The notes under the pieces: generated by a model
Seen by the model: only the letters and a program-made list of their open reading frames with translations
Databases searched by the model: none
What the model was told of the DNA's origin: nothing
Program-made: the position numbers and the translations under genes
Assembly: GCA_026770585.1 (NCBI GenBank)
Contig: MU646671.1
Coordinates: forward strand, 2,674 to 14,352
Reading direction: 5' to 3'
DNA length: 11,679 nt
Source: Baffinella frigidus
Lineage: Eukaryota > Cryptophyceae > Cryptomonadales > Baffinellaceae
Shown here: in pieces, positions 8,213-11,339 of the stretch
Numbering within the stretch: the stretch's first letter is position 1
Layout: each line of letters opens with the position of its first letter

Positions 8213-11200
8213 TGAGGGTTGAGGGATGAGGATTCAGAGGTTAGGGTTAGGGTTAGGGTTGGGGTTATGGAGAGGACAGCGACCACCGATGAAAAAACAC
8301 AAGTGAGGGATGGAGGTGTACCACACCAGATTGGAGGAGGGTGGTGACTGTCTTAATACCGTACCCTGGTACGGTATTTGACTTTTGAAAACAACCACCT
8401 TCCTGGAATCTGGCGTGGTACTGCACGTGCGAAAACACAACAGTTGAGGCCTCCACGTTTCAGGAATGCCACTGCACCGAAGCGACCGACGCGGGCTCGT
8501 GTTAAGGCCCATAGACTTTTGGATCACTCATCTACGGGTAGACGGCATAATTCCGACGCGAACGAAGCGGGCCTTTAAGGCTCGTAGACTTTTGGATCAC
8601 TCATCTCCAGGCTTGAGAGTCATAGAAAAGACTGATATGGGCCTCGTAACCTATACAAGTCAACGTTGTGGCTATACCCTCACATAAGGGTGGACAACCT
8701 ACCGCCGGCGTCGAAGAGACCGAAGCGGGCCCGTGTCAAGGCCCATAGACTTTTAGATCACTCATCTACGGGTGAACGGCATAATTCCGACGTTAGCCTA
8801 ATTCCGGAGTTGCATAGGGTGCTACGGTATGCAATACGGTAGGGTAATACAGAATGCCGGAATTAGGTTGACGCTGGAATTCGGTCGTCCACCCTTGCCC
8901 CCTGTGGATCTCATACCAAAACGGTTTAAATTTAAAACTGTCAAGCAATGAAATTTACAACACAGAAGGGGTTTTATTAGTAATATAAAAGCAGCCGTGT
9001 AGTAATTTTCATTGAATCCATAAGTTTAAAATTAAAACCGTTTTCCTATGAGATCGCCCACTAGACGGGTTTGCCGAGTCCAACCACTGAAGGGCTCGGT
9101 GTGCGGTCCACACAGCGGCCTTCGAAAGGATTTCGTGCCTAACCCCAAAGCGACAAGACTCAGGACCCTACGGCAGGCAACCCGTAGGGACACATGGGGG
9201 TTCCTACGGATAAGGCAACGGAAACTCGGCCCGAAATGGGCCGAAAATCTCTTCGTAGCCCGCTGTGTGGTATGGCGGGATCGAATCAACCCCAAAGGTC
9301 CAACAGCCGTATAAGGGTCGCATCATAACCTCCACTAACCCTCCGAAGTAGACCAAATCGTGAATCTGGCTTTCTAGATTTCAGGCAATTTACCCTCGAA
9401 TTCGAGGGTTGCCAGGCGGAAATCGAGAAAGCTAAAATCGGGAGTTGGTCCACCTTAGAAAGCTTGTGGCTGTACGAGGGACTCATAACCTGTAGCCCGA
9501 TTGACTGCGCCGCATATCCAGCGAAGGTCCACAGCCCCAGCTCCGCCCCAGCCCGCCACACGCTCATCAACGGTCGTATACATACGAGGGTCTAAAGGTC
9601 CAACGATCGTATATATACGATCCTAAAGGTCCAACGGTCATATATATACGAAACTAAAGGTCCAACGGACGTATACATACGAGGGATTCATAACCTGTAG
9701 CCCGACGGACTGCGCCGCATATCCAGCGAAGGTCCACAGCCCCAGCTCCGCCCCAGCCTTCCACACGCTCCCGACCCAACAGTCGTATATATACGAGGGT
9801 CTCAAGGCCCAACGATCGTATATACACGATCCCAACGGTCCAACGGTCATATATATACGAGGGTCAAAAGTCCAACGGTCGTATATATACGAGGGCATCA
9901 TAACCTGTAGCCCGACGGACTGCGCCGCGTAGCCAGCGAAGGTCCACAGCCCCAGCTCCGCCCCAGCCTTCCACACGCTCCCGGCCCCGGCCTTAGGTGT
10001 TAGGCGGTGGGAGTTCTTGGCGGCGACGAGGGCGGGTACGGCGAACGCGAGCGTCGCGATGCCGAACCTGGTGTGGGATTCAGGGTTAATCGCATTGAAA
10101 AAATCCGTCAAGTTGATTTTCTTCAGGCAAGTTTACTTTTGATGAAAGTTTCGTAGTCCACCGTGTGGGTCGCGATGCCGAACCTGGTGTGGGGTCCAGG
10201 GTTAATCTCGGAACAGCCTTGAGATACGCAACTGGTGCAGGTATGTTCCGATGGGAGGGCAGGCACGGCAAACGCGAGCGTCTCGATGCCGAACCTGGTT
10301 TGGGGTCCGGGGTTTGTTTGCGTTTGTTTGTATTTGTTTGTGTTTGTTTGTGTTTGTGTTTGGGGTTTAGGGTTTTGGGGTTGGGGTTTGGGGGTTGAGG
10401 TTTGGGGCTTGGGGTCTGGGGTTTAGGGTTTATGGGTTTAGGGTTTAGGGGTTAGGGTTTGGGGTTTAGGGTTTGGGGTTTCGGGTTTGGGGTTTGGGGT
10501 TAGTGTTTCGGGTTTAGGGTTTGGAGTTTAGGGTTTAGGGTTGAGATCTTAGGGTGTAGGCGGGGTTTAAGGTTTAGGGTTTAGAGTTTAGGGTTTAAGA
10601 TTTAGGGTTTAGGGTCTGGGGTTGAGGTTGTAGGGTGTAGGCGGGGTTTAAGGTGTAGGGTTTAGAGTTTAGGGTTTAAGGTTTAGGGTCTAGGGTCTAA
10701 GGTTGAGGTTGTAGGGTGAAGGGTGCAGGGTTTGGGGTTTGGGGTTGAGGTTTCAGGGTTTGGGCTTTGGGGTTGAGGTTTTAGGGTGTAGGGGTTGGGG
10801 TTGAGGTTTTATGGTTTAGGGTTTAGAGTTTAGGGTTTAGGGTTTAGGGTTTAGGGTTTAGGGTTTATGGTTTAGGGTTTAGGGTTTAGGGTTTGGGGTT
10901 TAGGGTTGGGGTTTCAGGGTTCAGGGTGTAGGTCTCAATACCGCGCGAGGTTCAGGCTTGCAGGGGAGGCGGCATCTCCTGGTTTCGGGTTTAGGTTTAG
11001 GGTTTTGTGTTTAGGGTTTAGGGTTTAGGGTTTAAGATTTAGGGTTTGGGGTTTGGGGTTTTGGGTTTGGGGTTTGGGGTTTGGTGTTTAAGGTTTAGGG
11101 TTTAGGGTTTAGGGTTTAGGATTTAGAGTTTTAAGGTTTAGGGTTAATGGTGAGGGTTTCAGGTTTCAGGTTTCAGGTTAAGAGTTCAAGGCTTGGGAAT

Positions 11201-11318
11201 TGGGGTTTAGGGTTTAGGGTTTAGGGTGTAGGGTGTAGGGGTAAGGGGTTAGGGTCAAACCCCCCGCCGTCTCCTGCATCGCTTGCTTGATCACTGCGTG
11301 CTGCGTTCCCCACAGAAC
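1009..11318 (-). CDS. EamA/DMT-family membrane transporter, 11 exons recognised, both ends missing
   Basis: Joining 11318-11261, 10978-10942, 10067-9905, 8076-7942, 7262-7199, 5210-5125, 4799-4754, 4123-4058, 3711-3660, 2627-2571 and 1049-1009 gives about 269 residues with no stop. Every junction matches in phase, and every intron is GT-AG. The product reads as the two EamA repeats of a drug/metabolite transporter. Repeat 1 has LWGTQHAVIK (helix 1), RFGIATLAFAVPAL, ELGLWTFAGYAAQSVGLQ followed by YTSASRSAFLLYLNVK, then a last helix near PLSTWAAASVALVGT. Repeat 2 has SALFILRLE, GLVTTALTSFLQTIGQRT, ENAAIIYALDPVYAAG and FSYLLLGEQLGPL. Family members are polytopic membrane proteins that export or exchange small metabolites; substrate and membrane cannot be read here. 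The start codon and any targeting peptide lie beyond 11679. The tenth helix and stop are not found. Family recognition is from memory of conserved motifs, without a search. Exon order and phases are seen directly. Confidence 0.88.
1068..1210. repeat. Foldback element just upstream of exon 11
   Basis: About 27-bp arms (1069-1096 and 1183-1210) around CTCGGAAGATA and CTGAATCAGTTC. A second perfect hairpin sits inside (9-bp arms 1145-1153 and 1157-1165, loop CCT). A 17-bp direct repeat, TGCAAACCAAACCAAAT, flanks the element at 1051-1067 and 1228-1244. Confidence 0.82.
1221..1276. repeat. Tandem 28-bp repeat
   Basis: Two units of 28 bp beginning CAAAAGTG, at 1221 and 1249, A-rich, within the last recognised intron. 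Confidence 0.8.
1356..1369 (-). pseudogene. Remnant of exon 11 start (acceptor kept)
   Basis: Fourteen bases identical to 1041-1054 (TGCAG|GTTCTCGTA) repeat the exon 11 acceptor and the codons for FS. The next codon is TAG. Confidence 0.6.
1406..1554. mobile_element. 149-bp MITE-like element, copy A
   Basis: Terminal inverted repeats of about 55 bp, with GATC at both outer ends. A copy of exactly the same length lies in reverse orientation at 8907-9055. It has no coding capacity. GATC could be the target duplication or the palindromic tip of the terminal repeats. Two copies cannot separate these. Confidence 0.85.
1704..1748. repeat. Strong hairpin of two facing CCGCTGTGTGG ends
   Basis: 17-bp arms (1704-1720, 1732-1748) with one mismatch and an 11-nt loop. 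The arms are the terminal motif of the CCACACAGCGG element family. Confidence 0.85.
1769..1901. repeat. Cluster of small perfect palindromes
   Basis: GGATTCT/AGAATCC (1769-1787), GGACAATTGTCC (1804-1815), and GGTCTCCTC/GAGGAGACC with a 6-nt loop (1878-1901). A lone TAGCCTGCTGTGTGG end lies at 1845-1859. Confidence 0.75.
2104..2278. mobile_element. 175-bp MITE-like element with 30-bp terminal inverted repeats
   Basis: The arms 2104-2133 and 2249-2278 (AGAGCGTTTG...GTCCGTTTT) pair with a single mismatch. Inner arms of TTTTCAAG repeats extend the pairing. AT-rich core, no protein, no clear target duplication. Confidence 0.87.
2279..2470. other. AT-rich intron sequence, no recognisable feature
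   Basis: Non-repetitive AT-rich intron between the 175-bp element and the exon 10 remnant. A minus-strand frame starting near 2402 encodes about 45 hydrophobic-then-basic residues. There is no family likeness and no support, so it is not called. Confidence 0.5.
2472..2488 (-). pseudogene. Partial copy of exon 10 end (strong donor GTGAGC)
   Basis: Encodes PVYAAG and ends GCCGG|GTGAGC, a closer match to a consensus donor than that of exon 10. It is separated from exon 10 by a TTTCGTG heptamer array. Confidence 0.75.
2490..2539. repeat. TTTCGTG heptamer array
   Basis: Seven TTTCGTG units, a variant of the telomere-like heptamer, lying between exon 10 and its downstream donor-side fragment. Short TTTAGGG runs follow to 2566. 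Confidence 0.9.
2571..2627 (-). CDS. Exon 10: ENAAIIYALDPVYAA segment
   Basis: 57 nt: one base completing Thr, IKAENAAIIYALDPVYAA, then GG of Gly. The A/P-E-x-A-A-I-I-Y-x-L-D-P-V-Y pattern is diagnostic of the second EamA repeat. The acceptor is ACCTTATGCAG and the donor is GTAACC. Fragments of this exon lie on both sides. Confidence 0.9.
2759..3112. repeat. 141-bp tandem array of hairpin-forming units
   Basis: Units begin at 2761, 2902 and 3043 (period exactly 141; third partial). Units 1 and 2 are almost identical. Each carries an 18-bp-arm hairpin (first: 2777-2794 with 2806-2823, 16 of 18 paired) and a CCCC-TGCA-GGGG type palindrome. Exon 10 remnants border the array on both sides. Confidence 0.9.
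3113..3123 (-). pseudogene. Remnant of exon 10 start (acceptor kept)
   Basis: GCGGCGCAG|GATCAAAGCC repeats the exon 10 acceptor and first codons (14 bases identical, 3114-3127 against 2618-2631). It then diverges at the edge of the 141-bp array. A second piece, 2749-2760, repeats the AENA codons at the other edge of the array. Confidence 0.65.
3137..3210. repeat. 37-bp tandem repeat with TGACTTT/AAAGTCA stems
   Basis: Two 37-bp units (3137, 3174), each with 7-8 bp inverted arms around ATCAGGCGACRCCC. The stretch 3211-3417 after it is plain AT-rich intron with one 13-bp direct repeat (3304-3316, 3332-3344). Confidence 0.82.
3660..3711 (-). CDS. Exon 9: helix 8 signature LVTTALTSFLQTIGQR
   Basis: 52 nt: two bases completing Gly, LVTTALTSFLQTIGQR, then AC of Thr. 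The text G-LVTTALTSFLQTIGQRT is nearly the consensus for this helix in the second EamA repeat and was the strongest match in the window. The acceptor is TAAACACAG and the donor is GTACCG. Confidence 0.9.
3780..3822 (-). pseudogene. Partial copy of exon 9 start (acceptor kept)
   Basis: 41 of 45 bases match exon 9 (3780-3824 against 3669-3713, 111 bp apart). It reads LVTTALTFFLQTIG after acceptor AACCTAG and breaks into TTTAGGG-type repeats just before the donor. Confidence 0.8.
4058..4123 (-). CDS. Exon 8: loop and helix start in second EamA repeat
   Basis: 66 nt, phase 1 at both ends: two bases completing Gly, LQNPADLLPASPQAWEAALYL, then G of Gly. A W-x-x-x-LYLG ending directly before a G-LVTTALT segment is characteristic of this helix. 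The acceptor is CCAATCAG and the donor is GTCCCT. The exon is symmetrical, so skipping or doubling it would keep the frame. Confidence 0.86.
   Translation of the reverse strand, partial: ASKIPRIFSQHRRKPGKPLCT
4188..4259 (-). CDS. Exon 8b: intact second version of exon 8
   Basis: 72 nt with the same acceptor (AAACAG|GCC), same donor (CTAG|GTCCCT) and same phases as exon 8, open throughout. It reads LQNPADLLPACEPIEPSFAA and IPL. The first ten residues equal exon 8. The last part differs: the W-x-x-x-LYL helix start is replaced by FAAIPL. It could be used instead of, or together with, exon 8 without a frameshift. It could also be a decaying duplicate, because it loses the conserved Trp and Tyr. 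Confidence 0.6.
   Translation of the reverse strand, partial: ASKTPRTSSPLANRLSHRLPLSP
4247..4380. repeat. Tandem 44-45 bp repeat built from the exon 8 acceptor junction
   Basis: Three tandem copies (from 4247, 4291 and 4336) plus a single related copy at 4110-4155. Each unit contains the acceptor CAG, the first codons of exon 8 and the intron text GTGAGTCGTATTTTCAATATG. On the minus strand the period is 15 codons, so a peptide repeat (HIENTTHPxNRPPK) appears in one frame. That is a by-product of the period. Confidence 0.85.
4420..4450 (-). pseudogene. Partial copy of exon 8b end (donor destroyed)
   Basis: Positions 4399-4452 repeat 4159-4222 with an 8-bp deletion that removes the GT donor. 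The remaining frame reads PLIAAIPL, then GGATGG where the donor should be. Confidence 0.7.
4530..4740. repeat. TATAC/TACTA microsatellite blocks
   Basis: Two AT-rich blocks, about 4535-4605 and 4655-4738, of TACTATATAC-type units on either side of the exon 7 fragment. Confidence 0.85.
4631..4659 (-). pseudogene. Partial copy of exon 7 end (donor kept)
   Basis: Positions 4628-4659 match 4751-4782 at 30 of 32 bases, 123 bp apart. It encodes the end of exon 7 (FRPER frame-equivalent to VSDPN) and keeps donor GTGCTC. The upstream edge is a TATAC-type microsatellite and no acceptor is present. Confidence 0.78.
4754..4799 (-). CDS. Exon 7: second helix of second EamA repeat
   Basis: 46 nt, fifteen codons plus one base: VSILSLGWALVSDPN and the first base of Gly. 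The acceptor CCCTTTTTTTCAG is the best polypyrimidine tract in the window. The donor is GTGTTC. Phase 0 in fits exon 6; phase 1 out fits exon 8. Joined with exon 6 it gives ..SMLTVSILSLGWALVSD, a hydrophobic helix. Confidence 0.86.
4806..5118. repeat. Telomere-like arrays in the intron between exons 6 and 7
   Basis: Degenerate TTTAGGG units, broken near 4940-4990 by a short unique stretch with TGACATGTCA (4970-4979, palindromic). Confidence 0.92.
5125..5210 (-). CDS. Exon 6: first helix of second EamA repeat
   Basis: 86 nt, two bases completing Ala, then 28 codons ending in phase 0. Reads ASALFILRLEAVAPLHDPAP and LNLASMLT. SALFILRLE is the conserved helix opening the second EamA repeat in this family. 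The acceptor is CTGACAG and the donor is GTCAGC. It is the only one of five or six copies that extends past APLHD to the donor. Confidence 0.88.
5310..5359 (-). pseudogene. Partial copy of exon 6 start (acceptor kept)
   Basis: Reads ASALFILRLEAVAPLH after acceptor GCGGCAG. It breaks into the 10-bp GAGCGTTCTA array. It is the nearest of four upstream copies spaced about 149, 189, 200 and 209 bp apart. Confidence 0.8.
5496..5547 (-). pseudogene. Partial copy of exon 6 start (acceptor kept)
   Basis: Reads ASALFILRFETVAPLHD after acceptor GCTGTCAG, then runs into the 10-bp array. L to F and A to T changes keep the helix character. A 21-bp in-frame minisatellite lies immediately upstream. Confidence 0.8.
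5569..5651. repeat. 21-bp minisatellite with CACCCGGG core
   Basis: Units at 5569, 5590, 5611 and 5632 of the type GTGTTMGACACACCCGGGYGA. The same unit recurs at 7472-7555 (four units) and once inverted at 6505-6528. The period is seven codons, so minus-strand frames show a heptad repeat (RTLARVC) without being a gene. Confidence 0.9.
5699..5748 (-). pseudogene. Partial copy of exon 6 start (acceptor kept)
   Basis: Reads ALALFILRLEAVAPLH after acceptor CCGGCAG. It then breaks into the TCTAGAGCG-type array at the same point as its sister copies. Confidence 0.8.
5903..5919 (-). pseudogene. Remnant of exon 6 (APLHD segment only)
   Basis: A 17-base remnant coding for the APLHD segment, at the end of a 10-bp array. 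No acceptor remains. It marks the outer edge of the exon 6 duplication block. Confidence 0.6.
5974..6015 (-). pseudogene. Most diverged partial copy of exon 5 end
   Basis: Keeps PNVGDAW, with W followed by C, then GGCGG|GTGAGG. Lies furthest from exon 5 and is the most diverged, which fits an older duplication. Confidence 0.65.
6103..6150 (-). pseudogene. Partial copy of exon 5 end (donor kept)
   Basis: Reads DGGPPKVGDAWSVAAA then CAG|GTCTGC. One N to K change relative to exon 5. Flanked on both sides by CCCTAAA-type repeats. Confidence 0.76.
6416..6458 (-). pseudogene. Partial copy of exon 5 end (donor kept)
   Basis: Reads GPPNVGDAWSVAAA then CAG|GTCTTC, cut upstream at TTTGGGTCC in heptamer repeats. 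Confidence 0.76.
6625..6675 (-). pseudogene. Partial copy of exon 5 end (donor kept)
   Basis: Reads YDGGPPNVGDAWSVAAA then CAG|GTCTGC. Upstream it is joined to the same TCGCGTC sequence as the 6965-7012 copy, so these two share an ancestral break. Confidence 0.78.
6858..6929. repeat. CTCAACG heptamers ending in two back-to-back palindromes
   Basis: Seven-base CTCAACG units lead into CGCTCAACGTTGAGCG (6894-6909, perfect). That touches GTAGTCCAC-ACA-GTGGACTAC (6909-6929), a CCACACAG-family end. Confidence 0.85.
6965..7012 (-). pseudogene. Partial copy of exon 5 end (strong donor GTGAGG)
   Basis: Reads GGPPNVGDAWSVAAA, then CAG|GTGAGG, a better donor than that of exon 5 itself. Its upstream edge runs into TACGGCGG and no acceptor is seen. 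Confidence 0.78.
7199..7262 (-). CDS. Exon 5: linker between the two EamA repeats
   Basis: 64 nt, phase 0 in and phase 1 out. Reads AMLGYDGGPPNVGDAWSVAA, one more A, and one base completing the next Ala. YDG.PPNVGD.WSV is the typical linker after the first EamA repeat in plant and algal members. The acceptor is CATACATGCAG and the donor is GTCTGG. It is the only one of at least eight dispersed copies that has both splice sites. Confidence 0.88.
7289..7348. repeat. 10-bp TTTTCCAGGA array upstream of exon 5
   Basis: Six 10-bp units, starting 27 bases before the exon 5 acceptor in transcript order. On the RNA they read TCCTGGAAAA. Confidence 0.88.
7415..7450 (-). pseudogene. Partial copy of exon 5 start (acceptor kept)
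   Basis: Reads AMLGYDGGPPNV after acceptor CAGCGCAG, then diverges without a donor. It lies upstream of exon 5 in transcription order. Confidence 0.78.
7593..7652 (-). pseudogene. Chimera of exon 5 start and exon 6 middle
   Basis: After acceptor CACACAG it reads MLGCDGGPPSV (exon 5 start, 7652 to about 7616). It then joins directly to sequence matching APLHD of exon 6 (7613-7593, here APLYD) and the 10-bp TCTAGAGCG-type array that follows exon 6 fragments. No intron separates the parts. Confidence 0.7.
7655..7775. repeat. Telomere-like array before the exon 4 fragment
   Basis: TTTATGG units pass into TTTTGGG, TTTGGGG and TTTCGGG heptamers. Confidence 0.9.
7781..7844 (-). pseudogene. Partial copy of exon 4 end (donor kept)
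   Basis: Encodes LYERTIPLSTWAAASVALVG plus T, then donor GTACAC. It repeats exon 4 at an offset of 161 bp. Upstream it breaks into a 10-bp AACTCCTGAG-type repeat (7854-7883). It keeps an ER pair that exon 4 itself has lost. Confidence 0.82.
7942..8076 (-). CDS. Exon 4: helices 4 and 5, end of first EamA repeat
   Basis: 135 nt, exactly 45 codons, phase 0 at both ends. It reads YTSASRSAFLLYLNVKLVPV, FAGVLYGRAIPLSTWAAASV and ALVGT. Joined to exon 3 this gives VGLQ-YTSASRSAFLLYLNVK, a textbook EamA motif where the helix 3-4 turn is TSAS. The acceptor is CGCCTGCAG and the donor is GTATAC. At the usual Gly-Glu-Arg position it has Tyr-Gly-Arg, while the downstream partial copy keeps Tyr-Glu-Arg. 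Confidence 0.9.
8091..8270. repeat. TTGAGGG heptamer array upstream of exon 4
   Basis: About ten perfect TTGAGGG units from 8152, edged by TTTAGG and GGTTAGGG units. It starts 15 bases before the exon 4 acceptor in transcript order and includes the inverted 30-bp module. Confidence 0.92.
8318..8421. repeat. Foldback with perfect central hairpin
   Basis: 28-bp arms (8318-8345, 8394-8421; 24 of 28 paired) enclose a perfect 11-bp-arm palindrome, AATACCGTACC (8355-8378). Confidence 0.85.
8476..8792. repeat. Three copies of an about 75-bp unit
   Basis: Copies at 8476-8558, 8563-8616 (partial) and 8719-8792 share CATAGACTTTTGGATCACTC and a following GGCATAATTCCGACG. Confidence 0.85.
8686..8896. 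mobile_element. Nested inverted-repeat element with AAGGGTGGAC ends
   Basis: The outer 14-bp arms (8686-8699, 8883-8896) differ by one base. The inner 25-bp arms (8783-8807, 8857-8881; 21 of 25) enclose a TTGCATA/TATGCAA hairpin. It ends 10 bp before the 149-bp element copy B. Confidence 0.7.
8907..9055. mobile_element. 149-bp MITE-like element, copy B (inverted relative to A)
   Basis: Its reverse complement aligns with 1406-1554 along the whole length, sharing blocks such as GATTCAATGAAAATTACTAC and GTAAATTTCATTGC. It starts GATCTCATA and ends TATGAGATC. It lies in the intron between exons 3 and 4. Confidence 0.85.
9104..9272. mobile_element. MITE-like element with CCACACAGCGG terminal repeats
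   Basis: Left end CCACACAGCGGCCTTCGAA (9108 on) and right end TTCGTAGCCCGCTGTGTGG (9252-9270) are inverted repeats extending to a shared AGATTT/GGATTT. Internal hairpins: CCCTACGG/CCGTAGGG (9166-9189) and TCGGCCC/GGGCCGA (9226-9244). Lone ends of the same type lie at 1845-1859, 4501-4520, 6909-6929 and 10150-10168. Confidence 0.78.
9273..9474. other. Intron sequence without recognised feature
   Basis: Non-repetitive stretch between the CCACACAGCGG element and the first exon 3 fragment. The one notable short repeat is CCTCGAATTCGAGG (9403-9416, palindromic). Confidence 0.6.
9490..9562 (-). pseudogene. Second partial copy of exon 3 end (donor kept)
   Basis: Encodes VWRAGAELGLWTFAGYAAQ and SIGLQ, followed by GTTATGAG. 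It is more diverged than the 9695-9767 copy (K to R, V to I). Most changes are silent or conservative. Confidence 0.8.
9695..9767 (-). pseudogene. Partial copy of exon 3 end (donor kept)
   Basis: Encodes VWKAGAELGLWTFAGYAAQ and SVGLQ, then the donor GTTATGA. It lies in the same frame as exon 3 but is cut at its upstream end, where GGGAG replaces the exon 3 codons. It belongs to the 205-210 bp compound repeat. Confidence 0.82.
9905..10067 (-). CDS. Exon 3: helices 2 and 3
   Basis: 163 nt, the longest exon: one base, then 54 codons, ending in phase 0. It starts FGIATLAFAVPALVAAKN, has a basic loop (NSHRLTPK), then VWKAGAELGLWTFAGYAAQ and SVGLQ. The GLWTFAGYA..VGLQ pattern is a hallmark of helix 3 in EamA proteins. 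The acceptor is CACACCAG and the donor is GTTATG. The open frame continues past both ends, but the acceptor sequence ACCAG|GTTCGG is conserved in two upstream partial copies, and the donor CTACAG|GTTATG in two downstream ones. That supports these boundaries. Confidence 0.88.
10169..10183 (-). pseudogene. Partial copy of exon 3 start (acceptor kept)
   Basis: The acceptor context CCCCACACCAG is followed by the first 15 bases of exon 3 (GTTCGGCATCGCGAC), then stops exactly where a CCACACGG transposon-like end begins at 10168. About 16 bases of the intron side match too. Confidence 0.7.
10255..10294 (-). pseudogene. Second partial copy of exon 3 start (acceptor kept)
   Basis: Reads FGIETLAFAVPAL after the acceptor CCAAACCAG, then diverges. 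It differs from exon 3 at a few bases (A to E at residue 4). The matching acceptor supports the exon 3 boundary at 10067. Confidence 0.78.
10312..10361. repeat. GTTTGTTTG microsatellite
   Basis: About 50 bp of GTTTGTTTGYGTTTG-type tract passing into telomere-like heptamers. Confidence 0.9.
10361..10930. repeat. Telomere-like arrays in the intron between exons 2 and 3
   Basis: Degenerate TTTAGGG, TTTGGGG, TTTAGAG and TTGAGGT units. A longer unit with GGTGTAGGCGGGGTTTAAGG recurs at 10551 and 10633. Confidence 0.93.
10942..10978 (-). CDS. Exon 2: loop between helices 1 and 2
   Basis: 37 nt: two bases completing Gly, eleven codons reading DAASPASLNLA, then CG, which is completed by the next exon to Arg. 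The acceptor is CGAAACCAG and the donor is GTATTG. It is the only non-repetitive stretch between 10361 and 11260. Its phase fits both neighbours exactly. The joined text ..SLNLARFGIATLAF matches the usual EamA pattern of a small loop before an Arg-Phe at the start of helix 2. No partial duplicate of this exon was seen. Confidence 0.82.
10981..11258. repeat. Telomere-like arrays in the intron between exons 1 and 2
   Basis: TTTAGGG, TTTGGGG and TTTCAGG units fill nearly the whole 282-nt intron. Confidence 0.93.
11261..11318 (-). CDS. Exon 1 in window: EamA helix 1
   Basis: 58 nt, starting in phase 0 and ending in phase 1. Reads VLWGTQHAVIKQAMQETAG plus one base. LWGTQ..VIK is the usual first-helix signature of EamA repeats. 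The acceptor is ...ACGAAG and the donor is GTTTGA after a run of six G. The exon opens inside helix 1, so at least one upstream exon with the start codon must exist beyond the window. A second copy at 11453-11500 has a better acceptor (AAACACAG) but no donor. Confidence 0.8.
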
Positions 11319-11339
11319 CTTCGTGAGGGTTTCTTGTTT

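Larger units (their letters stand above)
9475..9900. repeat. About 207-bp compound repeat: exon 3 end plus 31-33 bp palindromic minisatellite
   Basis: TACGAGGG..CATAACCTGTAG starts recur at offsets of 205 and 210 bp. Between them are 31-33 bp units (9568, 9601, 9632, 9663; 9777, 9810, 9841, 9873) of CCAACGGTCGTATATATACG type. These hold the perfect 14-bp palindrome TCGTATATATACGA or close variants. Confidence 0.88.

Noticed and set aside
9032-9314. Overlapping 87- and 88-codon frames on both strands
   Set aside because: They lie across a MITE end and the CCACACAGCGG inverted-repeat element. Frames open on both strands are expected there and show no known motif.
9638-10111. 157-codon minus-strand open frame as a stand-alone protein
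   Set aside because: It spans real exon 3, reads through its conserved donor, crosses the palindromic minisatellite and then a duplicate exon 3 end. The repeated GLWTFAGYA segments are exon duplicates, and the YIYDRW segments are minisatellite translation.
9478-10317. A tandem array of whole transporter genes
   Set aside because: Only pieces of exon 3 are repeated. Exons 1, 2 and 4 to 11 each occur complete once, apart from the exon 8/8b pair, so this is one gene with local fragment duplication.
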